Part shown: positions 1 through 12,300 of the stretch, piece after piece
Numbering within the stretch: the first letter of the stretch is position 1
Layout: each line of letters opens with the position of its first letter
NCBI GenBank assembly: GCA_951799405.1
Contig: OX637339.1
Coordinates: 13,888,001-13,952,000 of the forward strand
DNA length: 64,000 bases
Source of the DNA: Agapetus fuscipes
Lineage: Eukaryota; Arthropoda; Insecta; Trichoptera; Glossosomatidae
Direction: 5' to 3'
Made by a program: the position numbers and the translations under genes
Notes under the pieces: model-generated
What the model was told of the DNA's origin: nothing
Seen by the model: only the letters and a program-made list of their open reading frames with translations
The model's database searches: none

Positions 1-1007
1 TTTGTAAGTAAATTATTTTGAATATAAAAAGGTTTAAGGTTCGTATGGCCAGCTCTAGACATTGAAGTGCTTGTTTTACGCATACATGTGAGTACAGTAC
101 TCCTTGTATGAAAATTGCGTAAATTCTCCACCCTAACACGTAAGTATAAAAAGAGTAATTAAGCTTTCATGCATTTTTTAAGTTGAGCGACAAGGGAGAA
201 TTTACGCTATGTTTTATAATAAGGGCACAGTAGTTAGTTCATTTAGACATTTATCTACTCTGAAAAAGTCACATCATCCACAGATGTTCAACGAAACGTT
301 AATTTGATGGACAAATTGAAGACAAAAAGTCCCAAAATAAGCACTTCAACAAATGTATTTTAAGTCAATTTAAATGAGCATCATACCTGGTTCAGAAAAA
401 AAAAAATTCTTCTGCAAATTCTCTTACATTTTCTTGAACTTCTTCATCTGCGGCAAAAACAATTTCATATGTGAATAAGTACTTTTTTTATAAGCAGTTT
501 TTTGGTTGTGACTTTTGGGGCATATTTCTTGTGGGTATATTACTTTTAATCTACATATTACTTTCATCTGCACATTTTTGATCTATTCAGATTTTAGCAG
601 CTAAACAAATATAAAATATATCTATATTTTTAAGTGAAGGATTACAAAGTGTGTGCCTCAACTAAAAATTAAATGTCAATAGTTGAAGCAGCACATTTAC
701 GAGTTGCCCTGTCAGTTTCACCGTTTCAGTCAATATTTAAAAATAAATAATTTTGTAATTGTAGTGGTAAGTTGAACGGTTAAAAATAATATGGTTGTGT
801 AGAGTACGTTTCAAGGATCACAACAAATATATTTTTTAAGTAGTAAAAATAAAAATTTCATTGATACTTTTCAAAAATAATATGCGCAGAATTTGAGTCC
901 CGCCAAATACAGCAAAGTCGGCTTTGCGAACTTTGACGTCAAAGCTTGCTAGCTAAAATCAAAGATTGAAGAACCGATAAAAAGAGTTACTTAATACTTT
1001 GTTTGGA

Positions 1008-1165
1008 GAGCGTTCATTTGCAGTTGCTGGTCCTCTGGCCTGGAACCACCTGCCACATCAAGTGAGAGAGCTAGAGGACCATGGAAAGTTCCGGAATGCA
1101 TTGAAGACAAGCAAATTTCTGGCATCACTTGCACAAGCAGCCTTGGAGTGATTACATCACGAAAC
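1008..1165 (+). pseudogene. Non-LTR retrotransposon fragment, reverse-transcriptase ORF C-terminus
   Basis: Reads ERSFAVAGPLAWNHLPHQVRE, the conserved C-terminal motif of insect jockey/CR1-type RT ORFs, and then a TGA stop at 1149-1151. The following ...acgaaacggcgct recurs at 41813-41825 and 56112, so it is a shared 3' UTR element. Only this 5'-truncated tail is present. Confidence 0.75.
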
Positions 1166-1755
1166 GGCGCTATAAAGAAATCTGAGAGAAAGCTGAGTTG
1201 ATGAACAACTCAGCATCATCATCATAATATAAACCCAAATATTGTGAAATCCATACTTCTATCTGTTTCGTGTTTTTATTTTTTTGACTAATACAGATTG
1301 AGCGAATTTTGTTGAAAATCCTAGATATGGGTATCAACTCATCTTTTCGCAACGTCAGATTCAAAATACGTCTACTTCTGGTGTTTCGTTTCATCTTGCC
1401 AGTAAATTTAACACATCTCAGTATACTGTGCAAATATTATCGCAGACACACGGTTAATGCTGCTTCCGCGAAGCTCAAACGCAGAATGAGCAGGAAAAAA
1501 CTTGCTCCGCATTCCCCTTCCCCTTGCTCCCCATTCCGCAATAATGATAGTTGATAACGGAAGCAAGATGATCCTCAAAATGAAAAAAAATATACTCCCA
1601 AAAAATATACATCGATGCAGCGCCTCAAGCGGACAAACCGTGAACTACAAAATATATCACCAGACGCTTGGGAGGAGAAATTGCGTCCAAACTATATTTT
1701 AACTATAGTAACCCTAGGCCTATAGCTTTCGATTGGTCTCGGTTTTAAGTAAAAA

Positions 1756-1805
1756 TAATACTGCGTCCGTATACCGGACGCAACAAGTCGGTGGACGCAG
1801 TATTA
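1756..1805. repeat. Small inverted repeat, 13-bp perfect arms
   Basis: Arms taatactgcgtcc (1756-1768) and its complement (1793-1805). The loop holds a further ggacgca copy. Function unknown. Confidence 0.6.
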
Positions 1806-1849
1806 CTATGGGATTTTTCCCAGGTGGACGCAAGAAGTATAGCAAGCTG

Positions 1850-1869
1850 TATATATATATATATATACA
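1850..1869. repeat. (AT)n microsatellite
   Basis: About ten AT units, followed by catacat-like sequence. Confidence 0.9.
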
Positions 1870-1879
1870 TAATGTCAGA

Positions 1880-2110
1880 GTGAGAATAAGAGAAGAGTAT
1901 TCAGGATAGGAAAAAATGGAGGCAACTCTGCAGGGGCTCTGGCCATCCCTAGCGGAATGGCGACAGAGTTACAGTTACAGCTACAGTATGTATGAAAAAG
2001 GTGATGAATATTGAGGAAATGAAAGTGGTTTGTAAGGATAGAAAAAAGTGGAGGCGCATCTGCGGAGGTACCGGCCACCCCTAGTGGAACGGCGGCAGGT
2101 GACAGTACAG
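1880..2110 (+). repeat. Two fragments of a retroelement 3' end ('family D')
   Basis: Two adjacent blocks carry the shared pattern 'gaaaaa(a)tggaggc..ctctgc..gg..ctggccaccccta..ggaatggcg', ending 1975 and 2100. The same pattern recurs at 22528-22590, 34790-34840, 43640-43790, 55370-55600, 57895-57960 and 63310-63435, always as a fragment on the plus strand. Confidence 0.55.
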
Positions 2111-3037
2111 TACAGAAGCAAGTCAACAAAACCGTATTGTTTACAAATACGTCTTATGTACGAATATTTTACCAACATTTCATGCAGCCCTGGCAGCACC
2201 ACAAAATTCTTTTAAAATCAAAAAACTCAAAATTTTCCACTTTTTTGACGTATTCTATAGTGTCCGCAAATTTGACATGCGTTCCGCTCGGATAACAGCT
2301 CACGACTGACAGATTTAATCCCCTAGCGGCGAGATTTGCTTCAATTTGTATGGGAAAAAGTATTTAAATTTGAAATATATATTTTTTACATTCTTCCGGC
2401 TAAAAATAACAAAATTTAAGACTCCTTAAATTGAGATAACAAGTTAAACTACAGGCCAGATTTTTTTAAATTTATTTTGTTTAGCGTGGATACCAAAAAA
2501 AACGTCCACAATAACACCCTTTTTCAAGCAATTTTGAGGAAATGATAATCTTGGGATTCTTTTTTTGTATTGTGAAGTATTTATTTTTACAGTTTTAGCA
2601 TTCAACAAAAGTAATTGAAGACTTTTTCTAAATAATCTGATTTTTTATTTTTTTTCTATTCCATCGTTTGTATGCTAAAGTACATCCCAAACATGTGCCG
2701 TTTTCTCCGAAACGCACACGCCCCCGTTAATCCACTAGTTTAGACGTAATCTAGTCTGGTAACTTTCTATATTTCACATGCTGTCTTCGGCTCAGGGCCT
2801 CCTACACCACAATATCCCAGGACTGTCTTGTGCCGCTTCCCTCTATGGTTCCATACTCCCAGAACTTTGGCGACGTTCGAGTGGTCTAACACTGGAAGGG
2901 GCGCCATCCAAGACACTTCTGATTATCACGGCGTCCTCTGCACACATATTTCACTTAACATTGTTTAAAAATCAAAAAAGAAACATTAGGTTTTTCTTAA
3001 ACTAGCTTACAATAATGTTTTTTTAATTTTCTAACAG

Positions 3038-3391
3038 GTGAAGGGGATCTCAGCTGGGGCTTTGAGAGCACCGGCCGCAAGGTCAACAAATCAGAATTCG
3101 CAGAGTACGGCAGCAAAATCGTGGAAAACGACATTGTGGGCGTGTACCTGGACCTAGACTCCTCCCCATGCACCATCACATACACGGTGAACGGAGTCTC
3201 CCAGGACGCGGCCTTTGAGTTCGACAAGGAGGAGGTGCTGGGCGAGGCAGCTGTGTACGCTCACATCCTCACCAGGCAGTGCAAGTACAGGGTGAACTTT
3301 GGCGCCAGCCAGTACACCCTGATGACCAAGACAAAGCCCGTGCAGAAGATGATGGAAGTGGCCGTCGAGGTCATCCTGGAGGAGAGGAAAG
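3038..3391 (+). CDS. hnRNPUL exon: distal half of SPRY domain
   Basis: Acceptor ttttctaacag precedes the exon and donor AAG|GTACCC follows it. Reads [15 protein letters not shown] early, then an '[12 protein letters not shown]' strand and 'NFGAS', matching the second half of hnRNP U-type SPRY domains. The exon enters with two bases of a codon, so another coding exon must precede it upstream. Ends in phase 1. Confidence 0.88.
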
Positions 3392-6300
3392 GTACCCACT
3401 TATGGTTGTTTCTTTTTAGGAAATGTGGAAACAACTTGGTTCTAGCAACTTGGAAAAATAGAGGGTCGAAGAGGTGTTGAGAGGGGAAGAATTTCCTAGC
3501 CGAGGAACATCATGAACTGGAGGACAGTAGAGGAGCTGTTCAGAGATGCCTGGAACCGAGAAGCCTTCTGTTAAATCATAGTCAATGTCGAGGGGACCAG
3601 GGCTGGAAGTCTCATAACCACGGTAATTCTTACCGATATTACCAATATTCGGTAGGTAAGAATTACCATGGTGATGAGACTTCCAGCCCTGGCAGGATAC
3701 AAAAATAAGATGCTCATGGCAGAAATATATGTATGTTTGCAGCCAAGGAGCTTCTGCTGTGGAAAGAGAAGGAAGCCAAGCTCCTGAAAGAGAAGGAAGA
3801 GAACAGGCGCAGAAGCCGGCAGAGGGACAGGGACCGAAGCCGCAACGACTCATGGGCAAGTACACTCTGCATACTTCAAATCTAACAGGAATGTGAATGG
3901 AGACAATGCCTCACAAATATTTCATTTCTTAATTGTAAACTGTGAGTTTGTATTATTGTTATTATTGTCCAGAACAATTTTTACAGCGCTGGCAATAGTT
4001 CCTTGACTGATAGGTTGGTATGAGGCTGACCCCCCATGCTGTAAAAATTGGTTCACTTTTGCCACCCCGTTTCAGGGAAAAGTGGCAAGAGTTGCAAGGT
4101 TAATGTTTTAGGTTTTGTCTATTAGTATGCACACATGCAGAATGTCTAGGCGCGAACCTACATGTGCCTGTCTGGGCTTGCATTTAATATTAGCCTTAAA
4201 CGTTAACATATCTTTGCAGCTTAGATTATAGCTACCCCGAGGGCGCTCGTCTTAAATTGTGTCCTGAGCAACTTCCTGAAACTGGTCTCTGTTCTCAATT
4301 CCAGAGATTCACAATAATATAAGAGAACCACCGTTATAAGCAGATTACAAAAATGTAAGGCAGTCCTGCTACTGGCACAAAAAAGCTTTATTTCATTGCA
4401 CAGATGCGTTATTCTGCTAAATTCCTTACGACCTAAGGCGACGAGCTGGCGATTCATATCCAAAAATAAGACGTACTGTGATTTTTTATCTATGGAGTTC
4501 TTTCGCAAGCGCTAGTGCTCCCTACTTGTTTTGGACACGAATCACCAGCTCGTCACCTAAAGGTCGTAAGGAATTTAGCAGAATAGCGCATCAGGACAAG
4601 GTTTTAGGCAAGATATCCCTGATTTTGTGTGCAGCTTTGTTTGTAATTAATGTGTTATACTATATTCAGGGCCAGAAGAACCGTGACAAGGAAGCAGAAG
4701 ACAAGAGCAAGGCGGCCAAGCCAGCCCAGGAGAATGGTGAGGTGGCGGCGCCCAAGGCTGGTGACAAGGGGGCGGAGAAGTACGATCCCATGGAGGTCAA
4801 CGATGAGGATGACAAGGAAGACACCAAGGCTCAAGGTTGGAAGACCAAAGAATTTATTACTTCATTTTAAAAGCCATGCTAAGATGTGAGGGCCTGTTTC
4901 CAGAATGCGCTATTTCCACATCACTGAAAAATTACTCACATTTTTGTCAACGTATAAGTACCCTTGTGCATGTGTATTTGTTTTCATTCTTATTTTTATC
5001 TCATATTCGTATTCTTTGACTTATAGGTTGATATGAGGCTGACCACCCATACACATACTGTAAAAAATGGTTCACCTTGCCAATGTCACCCCTGTTTCAG
5101 GAAAGGCTCGACAAAAATTGCAGGGCTTATGTTCATTTGAGGTTTGGTTTTAATTTACAAGTACACATTCAGCATTTGTAAGCGCGAACTTAAACATGTC
5201 TGTTTGTGGGCATGCATTTGATATGAGTTTTGAATGTTATAATATCTTTGCAACTTAGATTATACTTGCTTACGTATAGAATGCTCAACCCTGACTTACT
5301 ATATTTGTTTCCCAGTTGAGAAGCCTGAACCCAAAGAGGAAGAAGAAGTAAAGGCCGCTGAAGAGGAGCAGAAGGAAGTCAAGGCTGAGGAGGTGAAGCC
5401 TGACAACGGCGCTCCTGAAGAGAAGCCCAAGGAAGAGAAAGTTGAGGAGAAGAAGGAGGAGCCCATGGAGGTGGCCGAGGAGCAGCAGCCAGACCTCAAG
5501 GTGGACCAGTCTGACATCGTAGAGTCCAGGCCAGGCTTCACCATGAGGTGAGAGATCTATAATCAATTCTTGCTATCATTGTTCTTTAGTGTCACTCTTA
5601 GCAAACATATTTCCCTAATAAAGACAGCTCTTGTTGAAATTTCTAGAAACTTTATTTTTTATTCTAGTTTAAGGTTATACGAGAGCTTAAGAAGATTATT
5701 AATATCGGGACTAAAGAACCTCTTTAATTGTTTTATGAAACTAAAATCGTAATTTTATGTCAAATAACTTTGACTCATCGTAATCAGATGGCGTTACTCA
5801 CCAGCGTTTTGGTTTTTATAAACTGTTGGATAAACGCTATGGTTGGTAAACGCTTTTAGAATTCACCGGTAGGGCTTAGAAACTTTTCTTAGCCATTTTG
5901 TGTTTCTTTTTTATAATACATCAAAAAAATCCTGACTTTTATTAAAAGCAATAAGTTGTACATTTATTAAATAAAAGCATTTACTTTATTTCGAAATAAA
6001 TTAATTTATTATTTGTTACACATTTCATTTTTCACAAAAATGTATAGAAAGTAACACAACGCTCCTTGAGAGCGTTTTACTTTTTATATAATTATGGACA
6101 ATTCTATGGTTGTGTATCTTCAGATAAAAGATTCAGCACACATATGATAGAGTGTTAAACACTCTTTAACAATTTATTGCATCTTGAATACAAACATGGA
6201 TTTGTGTGCAGAGCACGCAATATTTTTATTTACCCTAAGTGCGACGTTCCGCTGCTCTGCCCTGCTTACGAAAAAGGCAGTATCTGCAAAATATTTGTTT

Positions 6301-9300
6301 TGAGATAATCTACTTCAAACTTTGAAGTTGGGCTAACTTATTTAAATTTAAAGATTTCAGTTTCAATTTTTTACCATGGTTTTTGTGAGTGACCCTTTAC
6401 GTATAACTATTAAAAAATATGAAAATAAATGAAAAATTCATAAAATTATAACACTTACTGCTTTTTGGTTATGACTGTTATGAGAAAAACTAAGCATAAA
6501 AGCAGTAAGTGACAGATACTGCTTTTTTTCTCAGTAAATGTACAATTAAAGAGGCAGTAAGTGCTTTATTTCTGCTTAGTGATTTTTATAGCAATGAAAC
6601 AAAGCAGGTTAACTTAAATAATTTACTTATCTAATCTAAGCTGCAGAGATATATATCAATTCTAATCTAATCTAATCTAATATAAGTTGCAAAGATATGT
6701 TACATTGGAGATTCACATTACATGCATTCTCACAACCAGACACGTACAAGTTTGCGCTTGCACATGACTCATGTGAACCTATAACATAAAAAGCAAATCT
6801 CAAATGGACATACACCCTGCAACTCTTGCCGTCCTTCCCTGAGACAGGGGTGACATTGGCAAAGTGAACCATTTTTACAGCATGGGTGGTCAGCCGCATA
6901 CCAACTTATAAGTCAAGGAACGTACACGACAATTTAAATCAATAAATAATCATTTCTATGGACATCAAAACTAAAACAGAAAACAAATTCCAATTTTATA
7001 AACCCAAGCCGCCAACATTACAGATCAACCGCCATTTCTATCTGTCCTTACATACTTTTTTCATTTCCTCCAGTCTTTGGTAAAGGTTTATGAATTTTTC
7101 ATCCCAGCGAAGAGCAAATTTGAAAATATAAATGGTATATTTTTTGTGCTCCGCCGGGATTCGAGCCCACGCCCTTCCATTCTTGCAACGTATACTTTCT
7201 TCGTCAGTATTTCCTCATTCATTCTCTCCATATGCTCAAACCATCGAGTATGTAGTAGTTATGTAATATATAGAAAGAAGCACTTAAGCAAAATAAAAAT
7301 ATTTTTTGAGATACGAGGTTTTGAAAGTAAGGCGACGATATTCTGAATCAGCAAATAACTTTTGTTTTGCCAAAATATTTGCCAATGAATCTTTCTAGTG
7401 GAATACCTGTATATACTATTATACTAAGCCACAGCGCTTATGTATACGTAAGTTCTCACTCGTGCATTTCCGTCGATATACGAAGATATACGAGTATACC
7501 CGAAGTGTAAAATTCTCGTAACTATAGGAAATAGACCGCATGCGAAAAATGTATCGAATCTCAAACAGCATCTCGAGCTGGCGTTTTGGTTTTCATGCAT
7601 TTTTGTACCTGTTTGGTCCAGTTTTAACGTAAACACTTGAACTCCGTTACACTTAAATTTCGGACTCATAATTTTTTGGTCAAAAACGAAGGAGATATTA
7701 TATTTAAAGCCAGTTCACGAATCCGCCACAGTTTATCCGTGGCGCCAAAGACTGGATCATTTTTTGTATGAAAATCTTTCTTTTTCCATTATTAATTATA
7801 AATTAGAGGAGAAAAAATAAAACAAGTAATGCATTGAAAACATAAAAAATATCACTTCAAATCCTAAAAGGAAAATAAACCATTAAAAGACGAATTTAGC
7901 TACAATATCGTATGCAAAATTTGGGTACTTTTTAAATAATCATAAAAAATCAATGAAAAGTAAAAAAAAACAACTAACAAGTAGAAAAAATAAAACTAAT
8001 CAAAAGGAATGTTTTGAAATAAAAAAAAGTTAGGATTTATTCATAAGAACAGTGGAAATCTCCATTTAAGGTATCTCCGTAAATAAAATTATTTTGAATT
8101 GGTATTTTATGGAAAAAAATACCTAATTTTATGTGTTAATTTAAACTGGAGAAAAAATACTACCTTACCATTCAAAATATGGGTTATTTCGGTCATCAAA
8201 GTTGGGCGCGCTGACCTCTCAATCACCCTTAAAATAAACACCTTAAAAAATGCAACTAAGCTACACATATAGTATAACTTCTTACCAGTGGCGTGCATTG
8301 CTTTTTAGCCATGGGTAGGCAACAATTTGGGATTTTCTCAGTTCTCATAAACTCAGATATTAATTTATCGTAAAAATGTGCTATTACATAATTATGTACC
8401 TACGCTACAGTATCAACGACTTCTGAAGCTCAGAACTATTTCAAATCAGTTTAGAATCGAAAGCTAACTTTGGTTTTACTAAGAAGGAGCAACTTCTTAC
8501 AAGATATGAATGTTTTTTTTTCAGTAGCTTATTTATTGGGCCACGAAATTTTAGATATCTACTTTTCGTAAAATCCGAATTTTATAGATCTTTAGACATT
8601 GGCTGCCATGTTAGCAATTTTCCTCCAATATATATTTTTTTATCTATGAACTTTGCCATAAAACGTCTGTTAAAGAAGAATCAATGTTTTATGTTGTAAT
8701 TTTAAGGTCATTAAATATTTTGTTGCACAAATTTTGGCGTAGTCCACATGACAGCTTTTTCATTATGCGAATTCTTTTCAAGATAAAAATGAGGAATGGA
8801 GATACAGTCAGTTGAATTACAATTATTCAATACACACTGTTTTGTTTATTATTCGCTTACAAATGTTGCATGTTTACTTACAAATTAAAATCCAAAAAAT
8901 AAACATAAGACTTGCCACTTTTATCGACCTCTCCTCAAACAAGGATACCTATGGTAAATTTAGCCATTTTTTACAGTGCTGGTAGTCAGCCTCAAAATAT
9001 TTTTTATTAAAAGAAGTTAACGTTTACGTTTCACACCACAATTTCACACCTTTAACATTATTACTTTTTATCATTATTTGTTTAGAAAATAACAACAAAT
9101 GACAAGACTTTTTTAGGTTACTTTATACTTCAAAGAAAATAATTTAAGACACACACACGCAGTTTTCAAAAATAATCACTCCTTTTTTATATTCAAAAAG
9201 AAAACTTGAAAAAAACCCGAAATATATATATTGGCAGCTCGTTTGACGTAACAAGTAAATGTCATCTAACTAAACTAAAGAAACTAACAAAAAACAGTAG

Positions 9301-12300
9301 GTACATAAACAAGTGGTATATCTCACTCACAATACCGCGAAGCGGTGTCTCGTTCTTCTATTTACTCTTTCTAACGTATTGCGTTGTCCCTTTTTAGGCA
9401 TCGCCTGTACGGCATAATAATTTTGCGACGCTGCGTGCACGCATTGGGAGGGTTCGTATGAGTACGCTATCATTATTATCATCATAATATCTCAGTTCAA
9501 CTAAAGATGGAACTGAGATATTATGATGATAATAATGAAGCGAGAGCTGCCCCGCTAGCGCTATCCGAGATGGGCGGAGTGGGGCGGAGTGTGAGGGAGA
9601 GAGGGGAAGTGAAGCGAAGTGACAAGGAGCGGATATATGCTACACCGCGCGTAATTTGATTTTTTTAAAGAACAGAAGCTGAATATTGTTATATAAATTG
9701 TGTGTTTAATTCAGTTCGGCAACAACTATTGAACTGTATGAGATGTACGCCACTGCTTCTTACCTGTGTTATCCCCGAAGTGGTCGCCTGTGGCAATTTG
9801 GGACCTATTTATGTGTACGAGTAAGGGGGCCGTCCTCACACCAACCACTTTCAGTGTAAGTGGGGGTTTCCCAGCTCCCGAGGGGCTGTTTCCCATTTCT
9901 TGTGAAGGCTGAGTACACCTTGCCGGTATTTATTTTGGATTTGAAATGGACACTGAAACCAGAAATCATTTCTGACACCCTCCTTGGGGATCGAACCCTT
10001 GCCCTCGACATGGAATGCAAGCATTTACCAACTGAACTATTGACCGGACTTTTTACGAGCTTGATCATCACTACAAATCGTCAATTCTCAAGCAAGACCC
10101 AGTTGCTGTAAGGCTGGATGGACCTTTCCAGGATAGGAAATAATTTCTGATACCATGGTGGAGATTTAACTTTAGCCCGAGGCAATGCAAGCATTCTACC
10201 AACTGAGGTATCACCGGAACCGTGTATCTTCTGAAGCCTTAACTGCTAAATTATTATAATTACTTGTTTGTTGTTCCTCAGGGAGGTGACTGAGATAGAG
10301 GCTGACGGAGAGGTGGCGACCATGCTAGAGGGATACATCTTCATTAGCAAGGTGCCCTTGGAGGAGCTGGTGGCTGGACCCAGGAAACCAGCTGCAGACG
10401 AACAAGCACAGGTAACACGAGCATCAATCTAATACATACATACATAAAGAGCAAGAGAGTGTGGCTACAAGAGAGCTAAATTAATGATGATGTATGATTT
10501 ATATCTTGTGGCTCCATTTAATGGTCCAGGATCATCTCAAGGGCGCCATGGCTTCTAAAAAAAAGCAGTGTCCTCAGTTCCTTACAGAAGGTGGTGGAAG
10601 GCTCTTTCGCGTGAACACTGACGGGCAAATTGTTCCAGGCACCTGATTTTTTTATGAACTTCAGTTCAGAAGTTGTTTTGCCATGGTATATAGAACTGCA
10701 TTCTTGAATTCAAGTTAAATAGTTTATTATTTGCCTCATTTAAATGAAATATTGATGTGTATTTGCAGGTCATCATGATGTGTGGCCTGCCGGGAGCAGG
10801 GAAGACCTACTGGGCCCTTAACCACATCAAGGAGAATCCCGACAAGAGGTTCAACATCCTGGGGACCAACACCATCATCGAGATGATGAAGGTATGCCTC
10901 CCTCCTCACACTCTAACCAGTAACCAACAATATGTCTTCCTGAAGAATTCTGAGGAGTTGCAGTGCTGAAAATTTTAAATTATCGAGTTACTGGTCTTCC
11001 AAGTTAGCCTAGATTACAACTTTTGCAGAATATTTAGCCGTGGCGCATGGCCCTAATAAAACGATACTTATCAGCTTCTCTTTGGAAATTACGAGGGTGG
11101 GGTGAAAAGTTTCCGGCCTGACCAAGAGATGGCGCCACTAGGTCTACTTTTGGAGCGGCGTCCTACAGTATCATTCCTACCGAGCTTGTATGTAAAGGTT
11201 CAGCCCAATCGCTACGTTAGTTTGCGTTTGAGAGCACATCGCGCGAGACGCTTCCGTTGTTTACCTTAAAATGGAGAAATTGGAAAAACATGCTGTCATC
11301 AAATACTTCTATTTGAAAGGTTTTACACCAAAAAAATTAAAAGAAGAGATAGATTCAACACTAGGAGACTCCTCCCCATCATATTCAACTATTAAGCAGT
11401 GGATTTCTGAATTTAAAATGGGTCGTGTGAACACCTCTGACAACCCTCGCTCAGGACGGCCCGTTGAGGTCACAACCTCAGAAATGATTGAGAAAATCCA
11501 TAAAATAGTGTTGGAAGACCGCAGGTTGAAAGTGCGTGAGATAGCTGAGACCTGTACGATATCAGATGAACGTTTGCGAAATATTTTGCATAACCATTTG
11601 AACCTGGAAAAGCTGTGTGCAAGGTGGGTGCCGCGTTTGCTAACGTTAGACCAAAAACTGCTTCGAAAAACCATTTCTACCGACAATTTGGCGCTGTATA
11701 GGCGTAATCCAAAAATTTTTTTGCGTCAATTCATAACTGTAAATAAGACCTGGATCCACCACTACACTCCTAAAAATAAAGAACACTCAAAACAGTGGGT
11801 TGGAAAAGGGGAACCAACTCCAAAGAAGGCAAAAACAATTTTATCGGCTAACAAGGTTATGGCTACTGTTTTTTGGGATGCGAGAGGAATTATACACATT
11901 GATTCCTTGAAAAGGGTAAGACTATCACTGGTCAATACTACGCAGAGTTATAACAACGTTTGAAGCAGGAGGTACAAATTAAACGACCTCATTTGGCGAA
12001 GAAAACAATTTTGTTTCATCACGATAACGCACCAGCGCATTCGTCGATTGTTGCCATGTCCAAAATCCACGAATTGATACCGCATCTCCCTATTCTCCAG
12101 ACTTAGCCCCCAGCGACTATAACCTGTTTCCTAACCTCAAAAAATGGCTTGGCGGTAAAAGATTCAAGGACAAAGAAGAAGTTATCGAAGCTGTAAATCA
12201 GTATTTTGAGGAGCTTGACGAATCTACGTTTAAAACTGGCATAACTAAATTAGAACACCGTTATGAGAAATGTATCAGTGTTGATGGAGATTATGTTAAA

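Larger units (their letters stand above)
8286..9755. mobile_element. hAT-type non-autonomous transposon, 1470 bp, TSD CTTCTTAC
   Basis: Ends CAGTGGCGTGCAT and ATGTACGCCACTG form short terminal inverted repeats. The 8-bp target duplication CTTCTTAC (8278-8285 and 9756-9763) is perfect. No transposase ORF is visible. It contains a decayed family A fragment (about 8851-8996), a 28-bp-arm hairpin (9471-9537) and a G-rich patch near 9540-9640. Confidence 0.85.
8248..10050 (-). repeat. Family B tRNA-derived SINE, split by an hAT insertion
   Basis: Minus orientation. The 3' end lies at 8248-8285 (gcaactaagctacacatatag...cttcttac) and the rest at 9756-10050, ending in the tRNA head (tcgaaccc B-box, ccaactgaactattgacc A-box). 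The 1470-bp hAT element between them is flanked by an 8-bp duplication of SINE sequence. Confidence 0.85.

Noticed and set aside
2778..3005. Possible upstream hnRNPUL exon or gene fragment at 2780-2960
   Set aside because: GC-richer than its surroundings, but neither strand gives SPRY-like or any recognisable protein sequence, and no suitable donor was found.
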